Positions 13,678 to 20,149 of a DNA stretch of 22,056 bases are shown here, in pieces. Origin of the DNA: Nitrospirota bacterium (GTDB lineage: Bacteria; NPL-UPA2; JAADIA01); the NCBI GenBank assembly GCA_013151555.1, contig JAADIA010000008.1:1-22056 (forward strand). The letters are read 5' to 3'. Both the position numbers and the translations under genes were made by a program. Each line of letters begins with the position of its first letter. Position 1 is the first letter of the stretch. A model generated the notes under the pieces. The model did no database searches. It worked only from the letters and a program-made list of their open reading frames with translations, and was not told the DNA's origin.

Positions 13678-14448
13678 ATGGTTGATATCATCGACTACAA
13701 GATTTATGGAAACGATATGCAGATAGTGGAAATTGAACTGGACCCGGGGGAAGGCGTGCGGGCAGAGGCCGGGGCCATGACCTATATGGATGAGGGAATT
13801 GAAATGCAAACATCTACCGGAGGGGGATTATTCAAAGGATTTAAGCGCATGATTACCGGAACGAGTTTCTTCATCACTACTTTTCTTTACAATGGAAGGG
13901 ATAAAGGACATGTTGCCTTTGCCGCTCCCTATCCGGGTAAAATAATGCCTCTGGATATGGATGAACTCGGGGGCAAATTCTTATGTCAAAAGGATGCTTT
14001 CCTATGTGCCGCAAGGGGTATCGAAATCGAAGTAGCTTTTACGAAAAAGATTGGAGCCGGGCTATTCGGCGGAGAGGGTTTTATCTTACAGCGACTTGAA
14101 GGGAGGGGGATGGCCTTTGTCCATGCAGGAGGAACAATTATAAAAAAAGAACTTCAGGCCAACGAAACTCTACGTGTGGATACAGGATGTCTGGTAGCTT
14201 TTTCTCCTTCTGTAAGCTATGACATTCAGTTAGTGGGAGGATTTAAGAACGCCCTTTTCGGGGGAGAAGGAATAGTTCTGGCCAAGATGACCGGTCCGGG
14301 ACCGGTTTATTTGCAAAGTCTTCCTTTTTCACGTTTAGCCGACCGTATTTCTGCCGCCTCCCGTCAACAAATAGGGGAGAAAAAAGGTGTTGCCGGTATC
14401 GGTGGTGATATCTTAGGTGGAATTTTAGGTGGAGATAAATCCTTTTAA
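13678..14448 (+). CDS. TIGR00266/AIM24-family protein
   Basis: A 256-residue protein of the TIGR00266 (AIM24, formerly DUF124) family, a beta-rich double-psi-like fold with no firmly established bacterial role. Characteristic segments are the opening IIDYKIYGNDMQIVEIEL, the AEAGAMTYMDEGI turn, the GGGLFKGFKRMITG glycine-rich stretch, GAGLFGGEGFILQRLEGRG and a second GGFKNALFGGEG. The C-terminus is glycine-rich, GIGGDILGGILGG. AGGAGG seven bases before the ATG fixes the start. It begins 52 bases after mntP on the same strand. No signal peptide is seen, so it is probably cytoplasmic. Confidence 0.92.
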   Translation: MVDIIDYKIYGNDMQIVEIELDPGEGVRAEAGAMTYMDEGIEMQTSTGGGLFKGFKRMITGTSFFITTFLYNGRDKGHVAFAAPYPGKIMPLDMDELGGKFLCQKDAFLCAARGIEIEVAFTKKIGAGLFGGEGFILQRLEGRGMAFVHAGGTIIKKELQANETLRVDTGCLVAFSPSVSYDIQLVGGFKNALFGGEGIVLAKMTGPGPVYLQSLPFSRLADRISAASRQQIGEKKGVAGIGGDILGGILGGDKSF

Positions 14449-14624
14449 AATTAAGCATAGACACGATTATGCAGAAAAACAGGAGAAAAACAACAGAAGT
14501 ATCCTGAAAAGATTAGGGAAAGTCCGTCAAGATATATCCGCCAATGACCTCATGAGGAAATTCTTCAAAAGACATCCTTTGAAATAATAGCGAAAGCTAC
14601 TTATCGAGGGGGAGGTGAAAACAG

Positions 14625-14876
14625 ATGGAGAAACTAAATGTAAAGGCCTTAGCCATTGCCCTTGGTGCCGCCTGGGCAATCTGTGTGCTCTTTCTTGGCT
14701 GGGTATCCATATTCGGCTGGGGAACAAAAATTGTGGAAATGATGGCCTCGGTTTATATTGGTTTTGCCTCCACATTTTTAGGTGGTATTATTGGAGCAGG
14801 ATGGGCATTTGTCGATGGGGCAATCGGAGGAGCAATAATCGCCTGTGTTTATAATGTTATTGCTAAGAAAAGGTAA
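14625..14876 (+). CDS. Small glycine-rich membrane protein, often annotated 'holin'
   Basis: An 83-residue protein with two or three hydrophobic helices: ALAIALGAAWAICVLFLGW, then a long glycine- and alanine-rich stretch from YIGFASTFLGGIIGAGWAF through FVDGAIGGAIIACVYNVI, ending in a basic tail. Proteins with this WGFVDG-like pattern are commonly labelled bacteriophage holin, but no phage genes are present here and the role is unproven. GGAGG nine bases before the ATG at 14625 marks the start. The 176-base gap before it contains an open frame without a start codon and nothing else recognised. Confidence 0.7.
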   Translation: MEKLNVKALAIALGAAWAICVLFLGWVSIFGWGTKIVEMMASVYIGFASTFLGGIIGAGWAFVDGAIGGAIIACVYNVIAKKR

Positions 14877-14886
14877 TTTCTTCCTA

Positions 14887-14942
14887 TCCTCCCCAGCTCT
14901 GCTTTAGTTTTCTCCACCCGGCATCGCTCCGGGAAGGGAGGA
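14887..14942. repeat. Stem-loop after the small membrane-protein gene
   Basis: TCCTCCC (14887-14893) and GGGAGGA (14936-14942) are perfect complements and enclose a second hairpin, CCCGG-N7-CCGGG. It lies 10 bases past the preceding stop. No T run follows, so it is at best a weak terminator or a folded intergenic repeat. The rest of 14877-15147 has no gene; it contains the TTGACA repeats listed separately. Confidence 0.4.
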
Positions 14943-14995
14943 GTGCGCCTAAAATAAATATTCACGAACCGCTTCGATGGCAAAGACGCTCTATT

Positions 14996-15032
14996 TTGAC
15001 AAAAGTACAAATTTTTGACAAATCTATTGACA
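14996..15032 (+). promoter_or_regulatory. Three TTGACA direct repeats upstream of the CGGC-domain gene
   Basis: TTGACA occurs at 14996, 15015 and 15027, each followed by A residues, and TATGACAAAA follows at 15081. Perfect minus-35 boxes repeated three times in 37 bases are notable, but none has a good minus-10 at 16-18 bases. They may be overlapping weak promoters or an activator/repressor site for the downstream gene. Confidence 0.3.
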
Positions 15033-15147
15033 AAAATGAAAATATTAGGCATCTTACTATAAGAAGACAAGCCGGTTAGGTATGACAAAAATGGGGACAG
15101 AATAGTAAGAAAGAAGAACTTGTAGCACAACTTTGGAGATACAGTTA

Positions 15148-15561
15148 ATGGAAAACATAAAATATATCGTAGTAGTGCAATGTCATATAGTTAAGGAGAG
15201 ATGTTCCGGATATTTTTGCGAAAAGTCTTTTCACGAAAGAGACGGGGGGTTCTCCGTTTACCCAAAAGAGAAGCCTTTCCGAATAAATTATATGACCTGT
15301 GGCGGATGTTGTGGAAAAGCAGTTTTGAGAAAACTCAGCAATCTAACGAGAAAAATATATAAGCATGAGAAAGTTTCCAAAGATGAAATAATGGTTCAAC
15401 TTTCCTCCTGTATGACCCAGGATAATTATCACTCACCCAAATGTGTGCACCTGGATTACATAAAAGAATTAATTAAACGCGCGGGATTAGTACACCTGGA
15501 AGGGACCCGAATAAGCAGGAAAGCTGAAGAAAGAAGGTTGTTAGGAGAATATAGGAGGTAA
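15148..15561 (+). CDS. CGGC-domain protein (probable metal- or redox-binding)
   Basis: A 137-residue soluble protein of the CGGC family (named for its cysteine motif). Visible are YIVVVQCHIVKERCSGYFC near the start, the core TCGGCCGK around residue 55, and a later SSCMTQDNYHSPKCVHLDY. With at least nine cysteines and several histidines, a metal site or reactive thiols are likely; the exact function of the family is unknown. The ATG at 15148 is nine bases after GGAG (15135-15138); an in-frame TTG at 15133 overlaps that site. fxsA follows with six bases between stop and start, its ribosome site inside this gene's end, so the two are translationally linked. Confidence 0.88.
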   Translation: MENIKYIVVVQCHIVKERCSGYFCEKSFHERDGGFSVYPKEKPFRINYMTCGGCCGKAVLRKLSNLTRKIYKHEKVSKDEIMVQLSSCMTQDNYHSPKCVHLDYIKELIKRAGLVHLEGTRISRKAEERRLLGEYRR

Positions 15562-15566
15562 AGACA

Positions 15567-15965
15567 TTGTTTCTGAGACTATTTTTGTTGTTCACCCTTG
15601 TTCCCGTCCTTGAGCTTTATATCTTAGTGAAGCTGGGGACAATATTCGGAGTGGGCCTGACGCTTCTCGTGGTGATTGGCACCGGCATCCTGGGAGCAAC
15701 TTTATCCAAACGGGAGGGACTAAAAGTCTGGTTCCGTATTCAAGAGGAGATGCAAAACGGGAGATTCCCGGGAAACGAGCTTCTTGATGGTTTCCTAATC
15801 TTTATTGCCGGCGTCTTGCTGCTCACCCCGGGGCTTCTTACCGATATTCTGGGGTTCCTTACGCTCATCCCCTGGACCCGCGCTATCTTTAAGAAATGGA
15901 TAAAGGAGAAAGTTCGCAAGATGATGGATTCCGGCCATACGGAATTTATCCACTTCATCCGTTAA
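15567..15965 (+). CDS. fxsA: FxsA-family inner-membrane protein
   Basis: A 132-residue membrane protein of the FxsA family. E. coli FxsA, when overproduced, relieves phage T7 exclusion by the F plasmid; its normal role is unclear. The pattern is complete: PVLELYILVKLGTIFG in the first helix pair, GTGILGATLSKREGLKVW, then LLDGFLIFIAGVLLLTPGLLTD and GFLTLIPWTR before a basic, polar C-terminus. The start is TTG at 15567 with GGAGG eight bases upstream, overlapping the previous stop. It converges on the anti-sigma gene with only seven bases between stops and no visible terminator. Confidence 0.92.
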   Translation: MFLRLFLLFTLVPVLELYILVKLGTIFGVGLTLLVVIGTGILGATLSKREGLKVWFRIQEEMQNGRFPGNELLDGFLIFIAGVLLLTPGLLTDILGFLTLIPWTRAIFKKWIKEKVRKMMDSGHTEFIHFIR

Positions 15966-15972
15966 GGCAAGC

Positions 15973-16215
15973 TTAGAAATCTTCCTCTATCCATCTCTGC
16001 CACAGGAGATGATGGAGACAAAGGTGATCTTCCCGGGGAACATCTTCGGAAGGAGAAGATTGGTAAAGTTCAATGGTCATTCTGAAGGTTTTAACAATGC
16101 TCAGACAAGAGCATTGACATTCTTCCAGATGTTTCTCTACTTCATCACAGATGCTGGAGTCCAGTTCCTCATCGAGGTAATCCGATAGTATAGCTAAAAA
16201 TTCCCGGCAATCCAA
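15973..16215 (-). CDS. Putative zinc-finger anti-sigma factor (soluble)
   Basis: An 80-residue protein directly downstream of an ECF sigma gene, the usual position for its anti-sigma factor. MDCREFLAILSDYLDEEL followed by EVEKHLEEC is the zf-HC2/ZAS pattern. The standard H-x3-C-x2-C is altered: after H29 the cysteines are C33, C35 and C37 (a C-x-C-x-C run), with C3 and C23 as further thiols. There is no membrane helix, unlike RseA-type factors, so it resembles cytoplasmic redox-responsive anti-sigma factors such as RsrA. The start is TTG at 16215 behind a G-rich site about 11 bases away and is not certain. The location after thioredoxin reductase and ferritin-like genes supports a redox signal. 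Confidence 0.7.
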   Translation of the reverse strand: MDCREFLAILSDYLDEELDSSICDEVEKHLEECQCSCLSIVKTFRMTIELYQSSPSEDVPREDHLCLHHLLWQRWIEEDF

Positions 16216-16277
16216 TTTTTCTTTACCCCCTGCTATAATACTTGCTATGACTGGTTATACAGATTAAAAAACAGCAA

Positions 16278-16910
16278 TCAAATATCTTGAGTTGCATATG
16301 ATGCCTTTCCCGAAGGCAGGTCGTTCCCGCTGAAATATTGAGAGAGTCTCTCTCTCAGGAAAAGCCGAGCCCGGTGCAAACGGGACTTGACCGCCGGCAC
16401 CGATTCACCTAAGACCTTGCTTACTTCCACATTAGAAAGGCCCTCCAGGTCCCGGAGGATGAACACGCTTTTATAAAGCGGCGGAAGGGCTTCAATCGCC
16501 TCATCCATTACTTGCCGAAGTTCCGCATTTAAGACAACTGCGGCCGGGTTGGTTGACCAATCGGGAATCTCCCGGGGACGCTGTCCCTCCTCGGTAGAGA
16601 GAGGTTCATCCAGGGAAACAGCACCCTTCCCCTCTTTCTTTCGCAGTTTCATTAGACAGAGATTAGTGGCAATGCGGTAGAGCCAGGTGGATAATCCGGC
16701 TTCTCCTCTAAAGCCGGGGAGGGACTTATAAGCATCAAGGAAAGTTTCCTGGAGGATATCGGCAGCATCTTCCCGGCTACCCATCATCTTATAAGCGAGA
16801 TTATAAATCCTGGATTCGTAGCGGTTGACCAGTTCAGCGAAAGCAGCCTGGTCTCCTTCTTTACTCTTCCGGACCAGAACCTCATCGGATTCCTTCTGGG
16901 AATCTTTCAT
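16278..16910 (-). CDS. ECF sigma factor (RpoE-like sigma-70 family)
   Basis: A 210-residue extracytoplasmic-function sigma factor. Region 2 runs from FAELVNRYESRIYNLAYKM through DAADILQETFLDAY and GLSTWLYRIATNLC (residues about 24-90) and binds the minus-10 element and core polymerase. Region 4 is LPPLYKSVFILRDLEGLS then VEVSKVLGESVPAVKSRLHR (about 140-190) and reads the minus-35. Regions 1.1 and 3 are absent, as expected. The ATG starts five bases after the stop of the ferritin-like gene, with AGGA immediately upstream, so it belongs to the trxB-ferritin transcript. The anti-sigma gene follows after 62 bases. The regulon is unknown; the context suggests oxidative or thiol stress. Confidence 0.95.
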   Translation of the reverse strand: MKDSQKESDEVLVRKSKEGDQAAFAELVNRYESRIYNLAYKMMGSREDAADILQETFLDAYKSLPGFRGEAGLSTWLYRIATNLCLMKLRKKEGKGAVSLDEPLSTEEGQRPREIPDWSTNPAAVVLNAELRQVMDEAIEALPPLYKSVFILRDLEGLSNVEVSKVLGESVPAVKSRLHRARLFLRERLSQYFSGNDLPSGKASYATQDI

Positions 16911-16915
16911 CTTTC

Positions 16916-17113
16916 CTATTCTTCCAGAATTCGGAGCAGTTCCTTAGCTATCTTGATATGACCTATTTCGTCTTTCAGAATTCCTTCCAGCGTCTTTTTA
17001 ATCTCTTCATTCTTAATTTTCTCCAGGTAATCTTCGTACATTACCTTGGAGCGTTGCTCTATATCAAGGACGTTTCGGCTATATTCCAAAAGGTCTTCTT
17101 TTTTAAGTTGCAT
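16916..17113 (-). CDS. Half-length ferritin-like diiron protein
   Basis: A 65-residue, almost entirely helical protein forming one helical hairpin. Helix 1 carries a glutamate in KVMYEDYLEK and helix 2 an E-x-x-H motif in DEIGHIKIAKELL. That is exactly one half of a rubrerythrin/ferritin diiron site, which normally has two such hairpins in one chain. Two copies, or this protein with its neighbour, could form the four-helix bundle, as encapsulated ferritins do. GGAGGG five bases before the ATG fixes the start. It overlaps the preceding gene by 11 bases. A role in iron handling or peroxide removal is inferred. Confidence 0.7.
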   Translation of the reverse strand: MQLKKEDLLEYSRNVLDIEQRSKVMYEDYLEKIKNEEIKKTLEGILKDEIGHIKIAKELLRILEE

Positions 17114-17342
17114 TTCGTCCCTCCACCTGGTCAGCTAAGTTTCGGAGAAGTCTTCCATGCTTTTCAGAATCTTTGATAAGGTAATCCAATATTTTGATTA
17201 CCCTTTCTTTCTGAGAAGGTTTCAGACCGGATACCTTATCCTCTTCGACAAAGGTGCGATAAGTGTTCCCCAGAATCACTATAGCTGATTCCTCGAAAAG
17301 AGCGGCTTTTGTCAACATCTTCAAGATATCTTCGTTTTCCAT
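17103..17342 (-). CDS. Second half-length ferritin-like protein, degenerate metal site
   Basis: A 79-residue helical protein with two helices, AALFEESAIVILGNTYRTF and ERVIKILDYLIKDSEKHGRLL. The pattern parallels the next gene: paired glutamates (E17, E18) in helix 1 and a histidine (H62) in helix 2. The E-x-x-H motif is altered, since the residue three before H62 is Ser59, with Asp58 next to it. It may be the structural partner of the downstream half or bind metal differently. The ATG at 17342 follows GGAGGG by five bases; the frame is open further upstream, but that part overlaps trxB and looks random. The last 11 bases overlap the start of the next gene, which indicates coupled translation. 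Confidence 0.65.
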   Translation of the reverse strand: MENEDILKMLTKAALFEESAIVILGNTYRTFVEEDKVSGLKPSQKERVIKILDYLIKDSEKHGRLLRNLADQVEGRNAT

Positions 17343-17376
17343 TGCCTCCCTCCTAACCAATGCTTCAGATGAGTAG

Positions 17377-17401
17377 TTGGTGATTAACTGCCAGTTACCA
17401 A
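17377..17401. repeat. Short inverted repeat between trxB and the ferritin-like genes
   Basis: TTGGT-GAT-TAACT-GCC-AGTTA-CCAA forms a hairpin with a three-base bulge. Its wording resembles the TTGGTAACTGG-type runs that occur between genes in many environmental genomes (from memory). It fills most of the 73-base gap and lacks a T run, so it is not a clear terminator. Confidence 0.45.
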
Positions 17402-17415
17402 TAAATACCCCGGTT

Positions 17416-18318
17416 CTACTTCTCCTTCGCAATATATTTGAAGACAGAGAGGAGCGCCTTCGAACCTTCTCCGGCAGCGATAATGATCTGTTTTCCCGGA
17501 ACATCGGTAACATCGCCGGCAGCAAAGATACCCGGAAAATTGGTCTCATTACTGTTGTTGATAACTATCTCCCCGAATTCATTCTTTGCTACTCCCGAAG
17601 CGAAATCGCTCTCCGGGACGGAACCAATCTCAATAAATATCCCCTGCACGGATATTTTTTCTTCTTTCCCATCCCTGGACACCACCAATCCGGTTACCAT
17701 CTTATCGCCAAGAATCTCCCGGGTTTGAGCTCCATTAATTACAGTGACCTTTTCGCTCTTTTCAATCTTACTCCTCATAACAGAATCACCGCCCAGCTCC
17801 GGATTAACATCTATCAGATAAATCTTCCCGGCAATCTGCATCAACTGCAGGGTAGCATCAAGAGCAGAGTTTCCTCCCCCGATAACAGCTACCTCCCGCC
17901 CGGAAAAGAGGGGAGCATCACAGGTAGCACAGTAAGTAACTCCCCGGTTTTTGAACTCTTGCTCGCCCGGAATATTGAGCAAACGCGGCCGCCGGCCGGA
18001 GGCAATAATTAAAGTCCTGGATTCATAAACACCTTTGGCGGTCTTCACCTCGATTATATTATGCACCTTCTTTACCTCGAGGACATCTTCTCCTTCCTTC
18101 ATCTCCACCTGAAAATGTTTCATGTGCTCTTCGAACTTAGCAGCTAATTCCGGACCGGTGACAAACTGGTAACCCGTATAGTTTTCCACGTCTCCGCTTA
18201 AAGCCGCCTGGCCACCAATGTCCCGGCTGATCACCAGGAACTTCATCGCCTTCCGGGCAGCATAGACAGCAGCGGTAATTCCTGCCGGACCAGCGCCAAT
18301 AATGATTAAGTCGTACAT
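17416..18318 (-). CDS. trxB: Thioredoxin-reductase-like flavoprotein
   Basis: A 300-residue FAD/NAD(P)H disulfide oxidoreductase. The FAD-binding GAGPAG is at residues 8-13, the redox-active CATC at 130-133, the second Rossmann motif GGGNSA at 148-153, and the C-terminal FAD motif GIFAAGDVTD near 264. It passes electrons from NAD(P)H to thioredoxin or a similar partner in the cytoplasm. The GGQAALSGDVENYTGY segment also resembles AhpF C-terminal modules, so a glutaredoxin-like or rubredoxin partner is possible. The ATG at 18318 has AAGG just upstream. Rubredoxin lies 81 bases upstream and the ferritin-like pair 73 bases downstream, which places it in an oxygen-defence cluster. No thioredoxin gene is in the window. 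Confidence 0.95.
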   Translation of the reverse strand: MYDLIIIGAGPAGITAAVYAARKAMKFLVISRDIGGQAALSGDVENYTGYQFVTGPELAAKFEEHMKHFQVEMKEGEDVLEVKKVHNIIEVKTAKGVYESRTLIIASGRRPRLLNIPGEQEFKNRGVTYCATCDAPLFSGREVAVIGGGNSALDATLQLMQIAGKIYLIDVNPELGGDSVMRSKIEKSEKVTVINGAQTREILGDKMVTGLVVSRDGKEEKISVQGIFIEIGSVPESDFASGVAKNEFGEIVINNSNETNFPGIFAAGDVTDVPGKQIIIAAGEGSKALLSVFKYIAKEK

Positions 18319-18346
18319 CTTACCTTATCCCCCACCAGCCCGTCAG

Positions 18347-18399
18347 TCGGGCTTAACGTAGCCAAGTGTTAAAAGAACCGCACAAACAATCCGGACTAA
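18347..18399. repeat. Partial second copy of the hsp20-adjacent repeat
   Basis: From GCC at 18361 to 18399 this matches the right arm of the element at 3115-3257 in 28 of 39 positions, including the 11-base core AAAAGAACCGC. By hand alignment all 11 differences are transitions. It abuts the rubredoxin stop codon exactly as the first copy abuts that of hsp20. Upstream in the gap a perfect hairpin AGCCCG-TCAGT-CGGGCT lies close to the core. Confidence 0.65.
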
Positions 18400-18558
18400 T
18401 CAAATTTTGGTAAACACATCTTTCCCCGCCCCACACACCGGACAGATCCAGCCATCGGGCAACTTATCGAAGGGAGTACCTGGCTCCACCCCATTATCCG
18501 GATCGCCTTCTTTAGGATCATAGATATATCCACAAACGTCACACTTCCATTTCTCCAC
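18400..18558 (-). CDS. Rubredoxin
   Basis: A 52-residue iron-sulfur-free iron protein with one Fe bound by four cysteines, C6 and C9 in [11 protein letters not shown] and C39 and C42 in [10 protein letters not shown]. It is a one-electron carrier in the cytoplasm and the usual reductant of flavodiiron proteins and rubrerythrins. The start is GTG at 18558, eight bases after GAGGAGG; longer frames upstream run into intergenic repeats and are not real. The flavodiiron gene is 273 bases upstream on the same strand, its natural partner, though an inverted repeat lies between them. The stop abuts a palindromic-repeat copy. Confidence 0.96.
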   Translation of the reverse strand: MEKWKCDVCGYIYDPKEGDPDNGVEPGTPFDKLPDGWICPVCGAGKDVFTKI

Positions 18559-18584
18559 TGCTTTATCCTCCTCGTTTATTATTA

Positions 18585-18796
18585 TGACAGGATTAACAGG
18601 ATTAACAAGATACTTTAAGAACCCACCAAAAATAAACCCTTGAATCTTTTCTCTTACGATACCTCCTACTCTAAACTTGATGCGCCAATCTAACTCAACC
18701 ACGGATTGAGCTGATTAACGCGGATTATTCTAATCAGCCTAATCCATCTAATCAGCGGTTTATACTTTTATCCTGTCTATCCTGTTAATCCTGTCA
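18585..18796. repeat. Inverted-repeat unit between rubredoxin and flavodiiron genes
   Basis: Arms at 18585-18612 and 18769-18796 are inverted copies matching at 25 of 28 positions, built on TGACAGGATTAACAGGAT. Nested inside, 18697-18727 and 18731-18760 form a second inverted pair with AACC-x-C-x-GATT and GATTA words, related to the arms at 8502-8760. No coding sequence is seen in 18559-18831. Confidence 0.75.
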
Positions 18797-18831
18797 GATT
18801 TTCTTCATATTTTCAATCTCCCTACCTGCCC

Positions 18832-20013
18832 TCATCTCGTCTTTACCCTTCCGGCCAGCTCTCTTCCAAATTCATGACCCCGGTCAAGTTCCCCCTTATC
18901 CGGGCGGAACCGGAAGGAGAGTCCCGGTTCGATTACTTCCATCCCAGCGGCTTTTAGTTCTTCATTTACTTTCTGCACCGCCCCCCCGCTCCAGCCATAA
19001 GACCCGAAGGCAGCTCCTATTTTCCCTTTCGACTTCAAGCCCTTAAGATAGGTCAGGAATCCAGCCACCGGAGGGAAGAGACCATTATGTAACGTCGGTG
19101 AACCCACGAGGACAATCCTGGCATCCAGAACCTCTTTGATAATATCACTCCATTCACTGTGACGTATGTGCAAGAGTTTTGCCTCCCCACCTTCATCCAT
19201 AATTCCTTTAAGAATGGCCCGGGCCATTATGGCTGTACTTTCCCACATAGTGTCATAGATAACGAGAATTTTCTCTCCGGTTTCGCCTGCCGCCCACTTT
19301 GTATAGGCCTCAATTATCCGGCTTGGATCGCTTCTCCAGATCACCCCGTGGCTGGGGGCAATCATCTTAATTTTCAGGTTCATCTCTCCAATCTTTTTGA
19401 GCATCCGGGTAATCAGGGAAGAGAAAGGCATAAGGATATTGGCATAGTACCTGGCCGCTTCCTCCATGGCTTCTTCCGCCTCGTCGTCGAACCTTCCTGT
19501 AGTAGCCAGATGTTGACCGAATCCGTCATTAGGCAGGAGAAGTTCCTCTTCCCCGACATAGGTAAACATACTGTCCGGCCAGTGAAGCATAGGAGCCTCG
19601 ATAAACTCCAGGCTATTTTTTCCTAACTCAATCTTGTCGCCGGTCTTGACCACCAGCGAAGGCCAGTCAGCGGCATAATATCTTTCCAGTCCTTCCTTCC
19701 CCTTCTGAGTAGAAACCACTTTCGCTCTTCCGGCCTCTTTGACCATCATAGGCAAAGAACCGGAATGGTCTATCTCCACATGATTGGCGATAATATAGTC
19801 AATCTTTCCCGGGTCAACTATCTCCTTAATTCTCTCGAGCATCTCCTCGAAAAAGGGAGCCTTGACCGTATCCACCAGAGCTATTTTCTCATCAACAATA
19901 AGATAAGAGTTATAGGTGGTCCCTCTCGGGGTATGGTACCCATGAAAATCACGGAGCTCCCAATCGATAGCTCCCACCCAGTAAATTCCTTTAGCTAAAC
20001 TTACCTTGGCCAT
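18832..20013 (-). CDS. Flavodiiron protein (class A, FprA-type oxygen/NO reductase)
   Basis: A 393-residue cytoplasmic enzyme that reduces O2 to water, or NO to N2O, with electrons from rubredoxin. The metallo-beta-lactamase-like domain (1-245) has every diiron ligand: H78, E80, D82 and H83 in NHVEIDHSG, H144 in MLHWPDS, D163 in PNDGFG and H222 in APSHG. The flavodoxin domain follows (about 248-390), with the FMN loop in YDTMWESTAIMA and GSPTLHNG and FGSYGWSGGA further on. No extra C-terminal domain is present, so it is class A. The ATG at 20013 has a GA-rich site just upstream. The rubredoxin gene downstream is the likely donor. Confidence 0.96.
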   Translation of the reverse strand: MAKVSLAKGIYWVGAIDWELRDFHGYHTPRGTTYNSYLIVDEKIALVDTVKAPFFEEMLERIKEIVDPGKIDYIIANHVEIDHSGSLPMMVKEAGRAKVVSTQKGKEGLERYYAADWPSLVVKTGDKIELGKNSLEFIEAPMLHWPDSMFTYVGEEELLLPNDGFGQHLATTGRFDDEAEEAMEEAARYYANILMPFSSLITRMLKKIGEMNLKIKMIAPSHGVIWRSDPSRIIEAYTKWAAGETGEKILVIYDTMWESTAIMARAILKGIMDEGGEAKLLHIRHSEWSDIIKEVLDARIVLVGSPTLHNGLFPPVAGFLTYLKGLKSKGKIGAAFGSYGWSGGAVQKVNEELKAAGMEVIEPGLSFRFRPDKGELDRGHEFGRELAGRVKTR

Positions 20014-20035
20014 TTTCCCTCTCTTTCCTCCTTTT

Positions 20036-20092
20036 AAACAGGATTTACCCGATTAACAAGATTTAATCCTGTTTATCCCGTTAATCCTGTCT
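20036..20092. repeat. Back-to-back inverted repeat upstream of the flavodiiron gene
   Basis: AAACAGGATT (20036-20045) is a perfect inverted match to AATCCTGTTT (20065-20074), and the longer 28-base arms match at about three quarters of positions. Words such as ACAGGATTAAC are shared with the unit at 18585-18796. A separate perfect 7-base stem, TCCTGTT/AACAGGA (20113-20134), lies just past the transketolase stop and could help end that message. Confidence 0.65.
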
Positions 20093-20149
20093 GAATCCTT
20101 TCATTCTACCTTTCCTGTTCTTCGATAAACAGGACAACCAAGGTCGCCC

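Noticed and set aside
14449-14587. Open frame ending RKFFKRHPLK before the small membrane-protein gene
   Set aside because: Reads like protein but has no ATG, GTG or TTG placed after the AGGAG at 14481, and no family is recognised. It may be a remnant, but the evidence is too thin to list as a gene.
14625-14876. Prophage suggested by the holin-like protein
   Set aside because: No integrase, lysin, capsid or other phage genes are in the window; a lone small membrane protein does not support a prophage.
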